Source: Nitrosomonas sp.
GTDB taxonomy: Bacteria > Pseudomonadota > Gammaproteobacteria > Burkholderiales > Nitrosomonadaceae
Length of the DNA: 44,149 bases
NCBI GenBank assembly: GCA_021774075.1
Contig: JAJFJK010000068.1
Span: 1 to 44,149 of the forward strand
Direction of reading: 5' to 3'
The translations under genes were made by a program, and so were the position numbers. Each line of letters starts with the position of its first letter. Within the stretch, counting starts at the first letter, position 1. The notes beneath the pieces are model-generated. The model ran no database searches and had not been told where the DNA came from. It saw only the letters and a list, made by a program, of their open reading frames with translations. Positions 17,044 to 26,374 of this stretch are shown one piece after another.

Positions 17044-17066
17044 TGGTTGTCTCCTAACCGTTGGGT

Positions 17067-17273
17067 TTAATCAAATTCCACTTCTTTAAGCACAACAGGA
17101 TTACCTTCTTCATCAACCGGCCCATTTATAGTCCAGCGTATTCCAGAGTCGTATGTACCAGGCTCTGGTAAAGGCCCCTTAGTTTCAAGATATCCCTTTG
17201 GTTCCTCACATCCAACCAAGGTAAAAAGCAATATCGCAGTAATAGAAATAATGGTAATTTGATTGGTTTTCAT
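17067..17273 (-). CDS. Small lipoprotein in the trbK position
   Basis: A 68-aa lipoprotein with signal peptide and lipobox LVGC (Cys22), followed by a short proline- and acid-rich mature part. In RP4 the entry-exclusion lipoprotein TrbK sits exactly here, between trbJ and trbL, and is similar in size. I infer an exclusion role from position and type; sequence similarity to TrbK is not evident. Confidence 0.65.
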   Translation of the reverse strand: MKTNQITIISITAILLFTLVGCEEPKGYLETKGPLPEPGTYDSGIRWTINGPVDEEGNPVVLKEVEFD

Positions 17274-17294
17274 AATTGACTCCTTTGGTTTAAA

Positions 17295-18092
17295 TTAAAA
17301 TCCGTCCCGAACATTCCATTTCCTCGGTTGTGGCAGGTTAACCGGACTAAGCCGTCTGGTAAAAGCCTCATGTGCTGCCTGTTGCATCGCCTCACGATCT
17401 ATACGCGCCTGTTCTCTAACAATTTCCACGTTATGCTGTGCAACGAGCATAGTTTTTACCTGTAAAAGCTGATTGGACTGATAAGCAGCCAGTTGATTGG
17501 CATACTGAATGGCTTCCATCTGTCCTTCTGCCGTTTGCGCGTTTGATTGCAGCAATTGCAAATGAGCTGCATCAAGCGGGGCTTCAAGTTGATGCAGTTC
17601 CAAACCCTTTAACGCTGCATCAGTGGCACTTTTCTGTGCATCTGTACTCTTGATCTGCCCTTCACGCATTAACTGCCATTCTGCGGCAGAACATTTAGTA
17701 TTAAGATTAAAGCACGGAGAATTACTGTAATAGCTGGCGTTTCTGTATCTGTTCAGGTAGCTGTCAATACCGCCTTGCGTTTGATAATATTTCAACGTAT
17801 TCGATGCCCGAACCAGTCTGTTCATCGTGTATTGCGCCTTTGACCAGACATAAGCAGCTGGTGCAACGGTGTTTTTAATCTGGTTTTCATACTGCTGCAA
17901 TTGGGTTTGATATTGTTGTATTTGCTTGGCGACCGAAGCCACATTCTCAATTGCTGAAATGGTGGTTTGTGATGCGTTTGCAGCATCAAAAACAGGTATG
18001 CCACCGGCTTTTATTGCCAATGGATAACCTACCCCACCAACTAGAATTATTATGAACAAGATCAATTGAATATTAATGCTGTTAAGTGTCAT
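17295..18092 (-). CDS. trbJ: TrbJ/VirB5-type pilus-associated protein
   Basis: A 265-aa protein with an N-terminal signal/anchor segment (IQLILFIIILVGGVGYPLAI) and a long helical, Gln-rich body (SVAKQIQQYQTQLQQYENQI), ending in a conserved basic region. These are hallmarks of TrbJ, the VirB5-like minor pilin of P-type systems. A NSPCFNLNTKCSA cysteine pair is also present. It lies 21 bp after trbI, as in RP4. Confidence 0.9.
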   Translation of the reverse strand: MTLNSINIQLILFIIILVGGVGYPLAIKAGGIPVFDAANASQTTISAIENVASVAKQIQQYQTQLQQYENQIKNTVAPAAYVWSKAQYTMNRLVRASNTLKYYQTQGGIDSYLNRYRNASYYSNSPCFNLNTKCSAAEWQLMREGQIKSTDAQKSATDAALKGLELHQLEAPLDAAHLQLLQSNAQTAEGQMEAIQYANQLAAYQSNQLLQVKTMLVAQHNVEIVREQARIDREAMQQAAHEAFTRRLSPVNLPQPRKWNVRDGF

Positions 18093-18113
18093 CTTTAATC
18101 CTTCTTGGCGTAA

Positions 18114-19478
18114 TTAATTAAATCCTTGATATGGTTTAGCAAAAACCATGTCTTTAGTAACAATCACATTGAATCTAAAACCTGGACGAATCTCAAGGGT
18201 TGGTGCAATATTTAGATTCTTCATCATTAACCGTGTGGTTGCTTGCCCCAACTGTTGACCTAATGACTGACTCATTATGCTACCGGCATTTTGCCGACCA
18301 AACGCCCCGCCTGAGTCGCGCTGACTATAGGCCGCACCAGCTACCACGGCAGACATCAATAATGCCGATCCGAATATCCGGAAATAGTGATTATTAACTT
18401 GATCATTGAAACCAGACTGGCCGAGGGCATCAGAACCAGGCATTGCGCCAATATCCATTGTCTTGCCATCAGGAAAGATAATCCTTTGCCAAGCAACAAG
18501 CACACGTCTTTGACCAAATGCGACCTCATTTGAGTAACTACCAACCAGACGCGCACCTTGGGGTATCAAACGATGCTTGCCAACGGGTGTGTCATAAATG
18601 TCCTGGCTGACTTGCGCCATAATCTGTCCAGAAAGTTCTGAATTAATGCCGGAGATCAAAACAGCCGGTATTACGAACCCAGGAAATAGGCTATAAGGTG
18701 TGACAGGTGCCTTTGGTTTACTGTCCAGCTTCCAGCGATCTCCTTCCCCATCAAAACGGGCAAAACTATCCACTGGCTGGTTTGAATCCTCACCAAGTAA
18801 TTGTGGTGCAGAGTCATATTCATCCCCTGCCCCACCACCGCTAACCCCGCTGTCCCGAATTTGTTGTAGTCTGGCTTGATAGGCAGCCGTAGGGTTTTCA
18901 TTGGCTTGAGCATTTATTTGTTGTCTAACTGCGGCTAATCTTGCCAACATTTCTTCTCTACCTGGTGTTCCACCTGAGGAGACATGGCCAGTTGACGAGT
19001 CTGAACTTTTTGGTGCAACCATAGCGACATTGGTACTCGCTTTTACCGCTTCCTCGAACAGTTGCATCTTCATCATACGAATATGATCAGCATCGGGGTT
19101 TATCTCCTGATGCGCTACTTGACTTCCTGGCGGCATTGGCGGTAAATCAAGATTATCAGGACGCGCAATGATGATTTCCTGCGCTATTTCGTGTGCGTCA
19201 TGTACTTCGGGTGGCGGTGTTTCTGATTCGATTATTCCATCTGTAAAATCACCCGTAATCATTGCCGCCAATAAATTAGTAGACCCAACCTCTGTGATTT
19301 CCTCATCATTCTCAGTGTTTTGCTGCTCTGAGCGATTCATCGCTACGACCATCATAATTAACAAAAAAGTCAGCATGATGCCTACCGCAATATAGATGGG
19401 TAAGTTGTTGACACGGCGTACACCAGCATTCTTTGCGGTTACACCAGGGGATGCATCAGGAGACATTATATTTGACAT
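18114..19478 (-). CDS. trbI: TrbI/VirB10-type envelope-spanning channel protein
   Basis: A 454-aa VirB10-family protein. It has a cytoplasmic N terminus, one transmembrane helix (LPIYIAVGIMLTFLLIMMVV), a proline-rich periplasmic stretch and a C-terminal beta-barrel domain with VIPAVLISGINSELSGQIMA, LIPQGARLVGSY and RFNVIVTKDM. VirB10 links inner and outer membranes and senses substrate transfer. The ATG at 19478 has AGGAG 7 nt upstream and follows the trbH stop by 4 bp. A longer in-frame version starting at 19616 would lie inside trbH and is rejected. Confidence 0.93.
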   Translation of the reverse strand: MSNIMSPDASPGVTAKNAGVRRVNNLPIYIAVGIMLTFLLIMMVVAMNRSEQQNTENDEEITEVGSTNLLAAMITGDFTDGIIESETPPPEVHDAHEIAQEIIIARPDNLDLPPMPPGSQVAHQEINPDADHIRMMKMQLFEEAVKASTNVAMVAPKSSDSSTGHVSSGGTPGREEMLARLAAVRQQINAQANENPTAAYQARLQQIRDSGVSGGGAGDEYDSAPQLLGEDSNQPVDSFARFDGEGDRWKLDSKPKAPVTPYSLFPGFVIPAVLISGINSELSGQIMAQVSQDIYDTPVGKHRLIPQGARLVGSYSNEVAFGQRRVLVAWQRIIFPDGKTMDIGAMPGSDALGQSGFNDQVNNHYFRIFGSALLMSAVVAGAAYSQRDSGGAFGRQNAGSIMSQSLGQQLGQATTRLMMKNLNIAPTLEIRPGFRFNVIVTKDMVFAKPYQGFN

Positions 19479-19482
19479 GGTT

Positions 19483-19926
19483 TTACTCCTTACGAACCCA
19501 GTAACCTGCTGGATTAACTGTATTCTCGCCAACACTATAGGCGCGGGTGAGTACCTGTTCATCAACCAGAACTGTGAGACGGTACAAGTCTTCAGTCTGA
19601 TCAAAAATATATCCAAGCATTAAGCCTTTAGTTACAGATGGGTCTTTTGGCTTGTTAAGGTTTGATTTTTGATCTTGATGAATTGCATAACCGCCCATCC
19701 GTAAACTTTGCAGTAAGGCATCGCCAAATGAATCTTCTGCGCGATGAGCGATATTAAATTGTGTGCTGGCTGGTGGATAAAGCAGCATGAGTTGATGCGC
19801 TGCATCACTGGCCATGACTTTGTTGTGCGACTCAATATTGTGTTCAATATAATTGCCGTATGGCAAAGTTGCGCAACCGGCCAGAACAAATGACAAGGTA
19901 AGTGTCAATATCAGTAACCTGAACAT
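19483..19926 (-). CDS. trbH: TrbH-like outer-membrane lipoprotein
   Basis: A 147-aa lipoprotein with lipobox LAGC (Cys18) followed by a short soluble domain. It sits between trbG and trbI as in RP4, where TrbH is the small VirB7-like lipoprotein stabilising the outer-membrane core complex. The ATG is clear, and trbG ends 2 bp upstream. Confidence 0.85.
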   Translation of the reverse strand: MFRLLILTLTLSFVLAGCATLPYGNYIEHNIESHNKVMASDAAHQLMLLYPPASTQFNIAHRAEDSFGDALLQSLRMGGYAIHQDQKSNLNKPKDPSVTKGLMLGYIFDQTEDLYRLTVLVDEQVLTRAYSVGENTVNPAGYWVRKE

Positions 19927-19928
19927 GA

Positions 19929-20840
19929 TTAATTCCCCCCGCTCTTGGTAATCGTTACGCGGTTTTGGTTACTACCAACACCGGTGATTAGCACTGCTTT
20001 ATCAAATACAGCATCCACAATGTAGCGGTCTTCCTGTAATCGATAATTGACCATTGCTGTGGTGTCTTTTGAGAACATACCGCCTTCTTTACGCACAACC
20101 ATCAAAACAGGCGCCTCAGTCCGTGCAAATGTGGACTGCATTTGAATAATCGTTTTTTTGCCATCGTTATAAACACGCAGCGGTTTCCATGAGGCCGAAC
20201 CTGATACTGTGTATAAAAAGTCCAAATCGCCTAGATACTCACCCGTTTCAGAAATCGTTCGGGATTGCTTAATTTCCATCGCATGATTTTCTCTTGATTT
20301 GATTGCATCCCATTTTGCTTGTGCATCTTCAGGATAAATAAACGCAACTCTTGGCATAAATTCATGGCGATGTGAACGTAGGCGTATGTGATAGGTGCGC
20401 CGGTTGGTTGTCACAACCAGGGACGTTTCCAGTCCAACGTCCAAAGGTTTTACAATCAAATGTTGAATCTCATGACCGCCACCACCCGTAATGGCAGGTT
20501 CCACCTGCCAACGCACTTGGTCACCTAAGTGAATGGAATTGACTTGTTCCCCAGGTTGTAATTGAATATCACAAACCTGCAATACCGCACAGACGATGCT
20601 TGGCTGTTGGGAGCCAAACAAAAAACGGATCGAGCCATCGGGTCCGGCGACTGGCTTAATACCAGTATTGCTCGATGATTGCCATTTCTTAGCAATCGCA
20701 ATTGATGCTCGTTCCTGTGGCGTTAGATTCGGGTTTTGTTTGGTGAAATAGGTGTCAGGGAAATTGCTGCCTACGGCTAGAACCGTAGATGACAGTAAAC
20801 TGACACATAGCGTAAAAAATACAAATTGAGTGCGTTTCAT
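19929..20840 (-). CDS. trbG: TrbG/VirB9-type channel protein
   Basis: A 303-aa periplasmic/outer-membrane protein with a signal peptide (cleavage near LAVGS). VirB9/TrbG features include QPSIVCAVLQVCDIQLQPGE, HLIVKPLDVGLETSLVVTTNRRTYHIRL and the C-terminal APVLMVVRKEGG region that contacts VirB7 and VirB10. Length and order match RP4 TrbG. Confidence 0.93.
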   Translation of the reverse strand: MKRTQFVFFTLCVSLLSSTVLAVGSNFPDTYFTKQNPNLTPQERASIAIAKKWQSSSNTGIKPVAGPDGSIRFLFGSQQPSIVCAVLQVCDIQLQPGEQVNSIHLGDQVRWQVEPAITGGGGHEIQHLIVKPLDVGLETSLVVTTNRRTYHIRLRSHRHEFMPRVAFIYPEDAQAKWDAIKSRENHAMEIKQSRTISETGEYLGDLDFLYTVSGSASWKPLRVYNDGKKTIIQMQSTFARTEAPVLMVVRKEGGMFSKDTTAMVNYRLQEDRYIVDAVFDKAVLITGVGSNQNRVTITKSGGN

Positions 20841-20859
20841 TGTCTGCTCCCTAAACTAA

Positions 20860-21621
20860 CTAGCTAACTTTCTTTGACCAGGAATAATCACTGATATAAA
20901 TACCCAATGGATTGTTACGAATCTGTTCCTCTGTTGTATTAGCCGTCGATCCAACGCTATAGATGGTCAAGAGCGCTCTCATTCTGAAGGGTGCCTCTGA
21001 CACAGTGCCTTGTCGGTCATAGGTGGTTTCCTTCCAGTCAACCTGCCATGTCTCTGGTGTTTGTGGAATCACTGATATGATTTCAATACTCACTGTCTCT
21101 GTGGCCGCTCGCTTAAAAGGACTGCTGTTTTCAGTACCATTAAGCCATTCGTTGGTTTTGGCGGTAGCCGGATCATTTTGTGAGAGCATTGCGTATGCCC
21201 TAAAAATAGCGCGGCGCTGTAATGCAATGTCAGGTGTGACCAACCGTAAATCAGTGATAAATGCAGCAACTGATGCATGTATTACTCGCGGATCAACAGC
21301 CGATGCAATATCTGCGCGTGATACTGCGACCGCTTCGCCCAATTGGTCTACTTGCACCACATACGGTATGAACTTGGATTGACTGCCGATATGAATAATG
21401 CCGCCAACTGCTGCTAAAACAATCATGAGGCTGAGTATGGCCAGGATTTGCCACATGCTGCGGGAAGCTGCGACAGAACCCATGTGATCATTCCAGGTTC
21501 GACGTGCATTCAGATAAGGATTGTCGTTCTCCCCTACCCTGCGGCCCCCTTCGATTGACTCGTCATTCAATCGTTCACTCGTGTCAGAATTACGTGTAAA
21601 GAAAGCTCTTATTGCATTCAT
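20860..21621 (-). CDS. trbF: TrbF/VirB8-type inner-membrane assembly protein
   Basis: A 253-aa protein with a cytoplasmic N terminus containing NPYLNARRTWNDHMG, one transmembrane helix (MWQILAILSLMIVLAAVGGI) and a periplasmic VirB8 domain (VVQVDQLGEAVAV, WQVDWKETTYDRQG, NPLGIYISDYSW). VirB8 nucleates channel assembly. Its start overlaps the trbE stop by 4 bp. Confidence 0.94.
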   Translation of the reverse strand: MNAIRAFFTRNSDTSERLNDESIEGGRRVGENDNPYLNARRTWNDHMGSVAASRSMWQILAILSLMIVLAAVGGIIHIGSQSKFIPYVVQVDQLGEAVAVSRADIASAVDPRVIHASVAAFITDLRLVTPDIALQRRAIFRAYAMLSQNDPATAKTNEWLNGTENSSPFKRAATETVSIEIISVIPQTPETWQVDWKETTYDRQGTVSEAPFRMRALLTIYSVGSTANTTEEQIRNNPLGIYISDYSWSKKVS

Positions 21622-24155
21622 ACCGTGGCCTCATCTTGATGAAGTGTCAATCCGTTGATCTCAAGCCACGGCAGTACCCAATCATCACCATGTTTTGAGA
21701 TTAAATGTTTAATCGTGGCAATTGATTCTTTGTCCGATGCACCAACAAAGGCCAGGGCAATTTGACTTAATGCCAACTCATAAACGCGTCGGCCATTCTC
21801 GGAAACACAGTAATATTGACGCTTGGGTGTGGCTGTTGCGAGAATTTCAATCTGGCGGGTATTGAGTCCCATGCGCCGATAAAGTGCGCTGGCATCTTCA
21901 TCACGGGCATGAACATTCGGTAGAAATATTTTTGTAGCAGTGGATTCAACAATGACATCAAGAATCCCGCTGTTCGCTGCGTCAGATAGGTTTTGTGTTG
22001 CCATGAGTACCAAGCAATTAGCCTTTCTCATGACTTTTAGCCATTCACGGATTTTTTCTCGAAAGACCTTATGACCTAACATGATCCACGCCTCATCCAA
22101 TATGATGGCAGCCGGTTGGCCGTGCAAACTGCGCTCGATACGACGGAATAGATATAACAGCGTTGGTAAGGCGTACTTTTCACCCAAATCCATTAATTCC
22201 TCAATCTCGAATGTGGTGAAATCGATCAATTCGAGTCCGTCTTCTTCGGCATCAAGCAAATGCCCCATCATGCCATCGACGGTATATTGCAGCATCACTT
22301 CACGGATGGCCTCGTCTTGAAGTGTCACTGAGAATTCAGACAAAGTTCTTGCCCCACTTTGATGCATACTGGTGAGTGCGCTACTGATTTCATTGCGCTG
22401 ATTGGGTGTGATTACAATATTGTTCAACTCAATAATTGTACAAATCCATTCCAATGCCCAGGCACGGTCTGCCTTTGTTTCTAAAAACTGTAATGGGCAG
22501 AACGCCAACGCATCATCATCTGCTGCAACTGAGAAATGATTGCCGCCAACTGCCCTCGTTAACGGGAACATTGACATGCCTTTATCAAAGCAATAAATGG
22601 ACATGCCCTGGTAGCGGCGTAATTGCGCAGCAATGAGTCCTAAATGCGTTGATTTACCCGCACCTGTTGGCCCAAACATGAAGGTATGCCCTATGTCCCC
22701 AACATGCAGGTTGAGACGAAAAGGTGTTGCGCCTTGTGTAATACAATGCATGAGTGGTGGTGCGTTAGGCGGATACATTGGGCAGGGCGCTGCATTCGTT
22801 CCTGGCCAAATCGTGTTGAGTGGCATTAAATCAGCAAGATTCATGGTGTTTAACAGGGGACGGCGTACATTCTCAACACCATGACCAGGCAAACTACCTA
22901 AATATGCATCTATCGTATTGATTGTCTCGATCCGCGCAGTAAATCCCAAATGATTAATCGCCTTGGCAACCTGCATTGCGGCGGCTTCAAGTGTTTCCCT
23001 GTTCTCATCCATCAGCACAACGACACTCGTATAGTAACCTTGTGAAACAAGACCACTATTCGTCTCTGAAATAGCTGCTTGTGCGTCTTGAGCCATATTT
23101 TGGGCATTTTCATCAATGTTGCTACTATGCGTGTTAAACACCTGGTCAAAAAAACCACGTATTTTTTGCTTCCATTTCTTACCGAACTTTTCCAGATGGG
23201 CTACAGATTCATGGTTATCCATGAAAATAAAACGTGTTGACCAACGGTATGTACAGGGTAATTCGGCCAGAGGATTGAGTATTCCTGGTGTTGATTCGAG
23301 CGGAAAACCCTCAATGGATACCACTTGAATAAAGTTGCGGCCAATTTTAGGCACAACCCCGCCATAAAATTCCTGACCACAAATCAATGCATCCAAATAC
23401 ATAGGGTTCTTCGGTAGAACCATTGGATGATCCATACCTGTTATACAAAACTGTATCCAGCGTAAAAAATCATCGTGGGTAATGGTTGATTTGTCCTCAT
23501 TAATTATTTTTTTACTGGCCAACCGAGTCAATGCGATGGTGCCAGACAAGCGCGACTCAATATTCAAGCATTCACGCTTGAAATATTTAATGAGGTTAAA
23601 GGTTCGTGCTTTATTGTCTGGTGCAGTTTCTTCATCATCAAACATGAGGTCAACAAATTGTCGTTCTGCCAGCATTGGCGGTAAATAGGTCACTGTCAGA
23701 ACAAAATAACTCTCATACAAAGTACCGGTACGCTCAAAAGTTCTGCGCCGCTCGCTATCAATGGCCGCTGATACAGGATCAGGAAAATTTGACAATTCTT
23801 GGTCTGGATAACCCTCTGCGGGTTTGCGAACAGAATCAATGTGAATCATCCAGCCGGTGCCAAGGCGCGATAAGGCATTATTGATTTGTAGAGAGACATG
23901 CTCACGTTCTGCGTCCGTACTGCTTGCTGTGTCGGAGCCTTGAAACTCCCAGGCTGCCATCAGTGACCCATCTTTGCCGACAATCACGCCATCATCAACA
24001 ACAGAGGCATAAATAAGCAGATCAACAAAACCTGGTTCTGTACTGCGGTGTTTGTCCAATTTGTATTTGCTCTCAACTGAACGTGTACGCATGAACAACA
24101 CAGATAACAGCACGATACCGCTACCGGAAAAAAAGATGATTAGGCTCTCGATCAT
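21618..24155 (-). CDS. trbE: TrbE/VirB4-type secretion ATPase
   Basis: An 845-aa conjugation ATPase. It has an N-terminal membrane anchor (SLIIFFSGSGIVLLSVLFM), a CagE/TrbE N-terminal domain, Walker A GPTGAGKST near residue 494 and Walker B AAIILDEAWIM near 685, followed by ATQNLSDA. VirB4 proteins energise pilus biogenesis and substrate transfer at the inner membrane. The length matches RP4 TrbE. It is coupled by 4-bp overlaps with trbD upstream and trbF downstream. Confidence 0.95.
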   Translation of the reverse strand: MIESLIIFFSGSGIVLLSVLFMRTRSVESKYKLDKHRSTEPGFVDLLIYASVVDDGVIVGKDGSLMAAWEFQGSDTASSTDAEREHVSLQINNALSRLGTGWMIHIDSVRKPAEGYPDQELSNFPDPVSAAIDSERRRTFERTGTLYESYFVLTVTYLPPMLAERQFVDLMFDDEETAPDNKARTFNLIKYFKRECLNIESRLSGTIALTRLASKKIINEDKSTITHDDFLRWIQFCITGMDHPMVLPKNPMYLDALICGQEFYGGVVPKIGRNFIQVVSIEGFPLESTPGILNPLAELPCTYRWSTRFIFMDNHESVAHLEKFGKKWKQKIRGFFDQVFNTHSSNIDENAQNMAQDAQAAISETNSGLVSQGYYTSVVVLMDENRETLEAAAMQVAKAINHLGFTARIETINTIDAYLGSLPGHGVENVRRPLLNTMNLADLMPLNTIWPGTNAAPCPMYPPNAPPLMHCITQGATPFRLNLHVGDIGHTFMFGPTGAGKSTHLGLIAAQLRRYQGMSIYCFDKGMSMFPLTRAVGGNHFSVAADDDALAFCPLQFLETKADRAWALEWICTIIELNNIVITPNQRNEISSALTSMHQSGARTLSEFSVTLQDEAIREVMLQYTVDGMMGHLLDAEEDGLELIDFTTFEIEELMDLGEKYALPTLLYLFRRIERSLHGQPAAIILDEAWIMLGHKVFREKIREWLKVMRKANCLVLMATQNLSDAANSGILDVIVESTATKIFLPNVHARDEDASALYRRMGLNTRQIEILATATPKRQYYCVSENGRRVYELALSQIALAFVGASDKESIATIKHLISKHGDDWVLPWLEINGLTLHQDEATV

Positions 24156-24463
24156 CGGTATTGCCTCTCTTGAGTTCTGGTGTTGACATAGAAAGGAGTG
24201 CTGCGTGGCGCGTAATACTCCCTATATTTGCGGTGGCGCAAATAGACTGGGCGCAATAGCGGATCACTTTTGGCCATCAGACGCAATACGTATAAAGCAA
24301 AAGTCCACAAAGTGATGCCAAAGACAAATGCTTTAAATTCAAATGCGCTAAAAATCAGGGTGAAGGCCAGGAGGCCGGAGAACATCACCATTTCTCTATC
24401 TCCACCCATGAAAAGATTAGGTCGGTTCGCGGACTGGCGAATAGATGCAGCGCGCAACGCCAT
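24152..24463 (-). CDS. trbD: TrbD/VirB3-type inner-membrane protein
   Basis: A 103-aa protein starting MALRAASIRQSANRPNLFMG, matching the VirB3/TrbD pattern (short N-terminal arginine-rich segment, then GGDRE). Hydrophobic segments follow (MFSGLLAFTLIFSAFEFKAF and a second helix), then a basic C-terminal tail. It pairs with VirB4 in pilus assembly. It begins 2 bp past trbC and overlaps trbE. Confidence 0.9.
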   Translation of the reverse strand: MALRAASIRQSANRPNLFMGGDREMVMFSGLLAFTLIFSAFEFKAFVFGITLWTFALYVLRLMAKSDPLLRPVYLRHRKYREYYAPRSTPFYVNTRTQERQYR

Positions 24464-24465
24464 GC

Positions 24466-24882
24466 TTAATCTGCCTTATTATTTGGCGTAATAGCCGGTT
24501 CTGATGGTATTAATAAGGATTCTTCGGCGAGCGGTGTAATGACTGCACCAGCAAATAGATTGGTCATGATGTTCTGTGCGCCAATGAGTAATGCCATGAC
24601 CAACACAATGAAAATCAATGTCCTGAAAAACGCATTCAATTCACCACCAAAAATCAAGATACCTCCGGCAACGACAATACCTATGATGGACAACGTAAAT
24701 GCAACTGGGCCAGTTACCGAATTTCTTAAATTAACAAGCCAGGATTCATAAGGTAGGCCACCACCGCCACCAACAGAAGCAAGTGCCAACTCAGGGGCAA
24801 GTAGGAGAAAAAAAGCGAATACAATTAACGAGAAGTTGAGAACAGACAATTTCAAGCTTCCTGGTACAAGTGCATGTATCAT
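24466..24882 (-). CDS. trbC: TrbC prepilin
   Basis: A 138-aa P-type prepilin. A signal segment ends near ALALAS, and the conserved core contains [43 protein letters not shown] and [12 protein letters not shown]. In RP4 this protein is trimmed and circularised into the pilus subunit. The conserved core suggests the same processing, which needs a TraF-type peptidase not seen in this window. The C-terminal region removed in RP4 is shorter here. Confidence 0.93.
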   Translation of the reverse strand: MIHALVPGSLKLSVLNFSLIVFAFFLLLAPELALASVGGGGGLPYESWLVNLRNSVTGPVAFTLSIIGIVVAGGILIFGGELNAFFRTLIFIVLVMALLIGAQNIMTNLFAGAVITPLAEESLLIPSEPAITPNNKAD

Positions 24883-24903
24883 TTGAGACCCCTTGTTTTT
24901 GGT

Positions 24904-25872
24904 TTAGAATTTCTTGGTGCGGTAACTTCCTCTCTTGTAACAATCTACTTCTATGATTTCCTGAATTCGACGCCCGGTTGGTGTACGCGATACATGCACA
25001 ATTAAATGCACAACCTCGCCTATGAGTGATTCAATATCATCTGGTGCGGATTTATTTCGGGTGATTAATGATTTCAGGCGGGTTAGTCCTGAGAGCGCAT
25101 CATTGGCATGGAGTGTGGCTGCGCCACCTTCATGCCCAGTATTCCATGCATCGAGTAAGTCCAATGCTTCTTCACCCCTCACCTCCCCTACCAGTATTCG
25201 GTCTGGACGCATACGCAAAGTTGTTTTTAGTAATTGCGTCATCGACACATCTAATGTCGTGTGATATTGCACAAAATTCTCTGCGGCGCATTGAATCTCG
25301 CCAGTGTCTTCAATTATGAAAATGCGCTCAGTTGGGTCATGGTTGACCATTGCATTGATGATTCCGTTAACCAGCGTTGTTTTACCGGAACCCGTACCAC
25401 CAACAACAAGGATGTTGCGGTGTTCTGCGATTGCAGATTTAAGCTTTTTGTATTGCTTTTCCGTCATGACACGTTGGTCGAGGTATTGCTCTAAGGTGAA
25501 AATCGCAGCTGCTTTTTTACGGATAGCGAATGTTGGTGATGTAACGATAGGAGGAAGCTGACCGGCGAATCGAGAGCCATCAAGTGGAAACTCGCCTTCA
25601 ATAATTGGTTTTAATTTGGTGACTTCTTTGGAATGGAAACCGGCAACGGTTTTAATAATTGCTTCGGTTTGGGCTGGTCGTAGATTACCGATACAGGCCA
25701 TCGGCGCACCTAATTTCTCTTGCCAGACGCGACCATCGGCGTTGACCATTATTTCTACTGTTTGGGGATCATTTAATGCGGTGACTAACAATACGCCCAT
25801 ATCACGCGACAGCTTATCTATGGCACGTTGTTTTAAACTTGAAACATTAACTTCAGAATCTTGCGGTTGCAT
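24904..25872 (-). CDS. trbB: TrbB/VirB11-type ATPase
   Basis: A 322-aa hexameric traffic ATPase. Walker A GGTGSGKTTL is near residue 159. An Asp box (IIEDTGEIQC), Walker B (RILVGEVRGEEALDLL) and a His box (GHEGGAATLHANDA) are all intact. VirB11/TrbB powers pilus assembly and DNA substrate handling at the cytoplasmic face. It is the first gene of the trb operon, as in RP4. Confidence 0.95.
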   Translation of the reverse strand: MQPQDSEVNVSSLKQRAIDKLSRDMGVLLVTALNDPQTVEIMVNADGRVWQEKLGAPMACIGNLRPAQTEAIIKTVAGFHSKEVTKLKPIIEGEFPLDGSRFAGQLPPIVTSPTFAIRKKAAAIFTLEQYLDQRVMTEKQYKKLKSAIAEHRNILVVGGTGSGKTTLVNGIINAMVNHDPTERIFIIEDTGEIQCAAENFVQYHTTLDVSMTQLLKTTLRMRPDRILVGEVRGEEALDLLDAWNTGHEGGAATLHANDALSGLTRLKSLITRNKSAPDDIESLIGEVVHLIVHVSRTPTGRRIQEIIEVDCYKRGSYRTKKF

Positions 25873-25905
25873 ATTCTTGTCTCATTAATGACCGACAGGA
25901 ATAAT

Positions 25906-25934
25906 ACAATATAATGGTTTATATAATTATGCAA
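25906..25934 (-). promoter_or_regulatory. Possible trbB promoter
   Basis: Between the regulator gene and trbB, the minus strand reads TTGCAT (25934-25929), 17 bp, then TATTGT (25911-25906). Both hexamers are moderate matches in very AT-rich DNA. The operon might instead be read through from the regulator gene. Confidence 0.35.
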
Positions 25935-25946
25935 TAAGTTTTTATA

Positions 25947-26315
25947 TTATTTTTTTATTTTAGATAATTTCTTCTTATTTTCAGCACTCCAAAGATTAAC
26001 TTGATAAGCTTGAAACTTAGTAAGTGTCCCACAAGCACGCACAAATCCTTCAGGTAACATAGATTTAGGTGAGCCACTCATTAGTTCTCTCAGTTCTTCT
26101 TCAGAGAGACTTGTTTGCTCCAAAAGGATAGGAAGTGGCGTTTCCAAAGCATTTGCAATAGCTTCCATAATCCTCAATGACGGATTTCCTCTGTCTTGTG
26201 TCAAATCAGACAAAAAGGATAGTGAGATATCCGCCCTCTCAGCCAATTCTATTTTGGTCATACCTAATTCATCTAATAGACGCGCAACATTTGTTGCAAA
26301 TATTTGGTTATACAA
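25947..26315 (-). CDS. XRE-family regulator in the trbA position
   Basis: A 122-aa protein with an N-terminal helix-turn-helix of the XRE type (MTKIELAERADISLSFLSDL, NPSLRIMEAIANALETPL) and a C-terminal helical tail likely for dimerisation. In RP4 the HTH repressor TrbA lies immediately before trbB and represses transfer genes; this gene has the same position and orientation, so TrbA-like function is inferred. The start is TTG at 26315, supported by AAGGAG 9 nt upstream; there is no nearby ATG. It should be controlled by the promoter at 26336-26364 and the KorB-type operator next to it. Confidence 0.8.
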   Translation of the reverse strand: MYNQIFATNVARLLDELGMTKIELAERADISLSFLSDLTQDRGNPSLRIMEAIANALETPLPILLEQTSLSEEELRELMSGSPKSMLPEGFVRACGTLTKFQAYQVNLWSAENKKKLSKIKK

Positions 26316-26335
26316 GTCTACTATCTCCTTAATTC

Positions 26336-26364
26336 TATTTAAATTATTTTGGAAGATGCGACAA
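26336..26364 (-). promoter_or_regulatory. Predicted promoter of the TrbA-like gene
   Basis: On the minus strand, TTGTCG (26364-26359) is followed after 17 bp by TAAATA (26341-26336), 21 bp from the start codon. The KorB-type operator begins about 10 bp upstream of the -35 box. Confidence 0.5.
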
Positions 26365-26374
26365 ATTGACGCAC

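Noticed and set aside
19479..19616. Longer TrbI start at 19616
   Set aside because: It would lie inside trbH; ATG 19478 has a good AGGAG and matches the expected TrbI N terminus.
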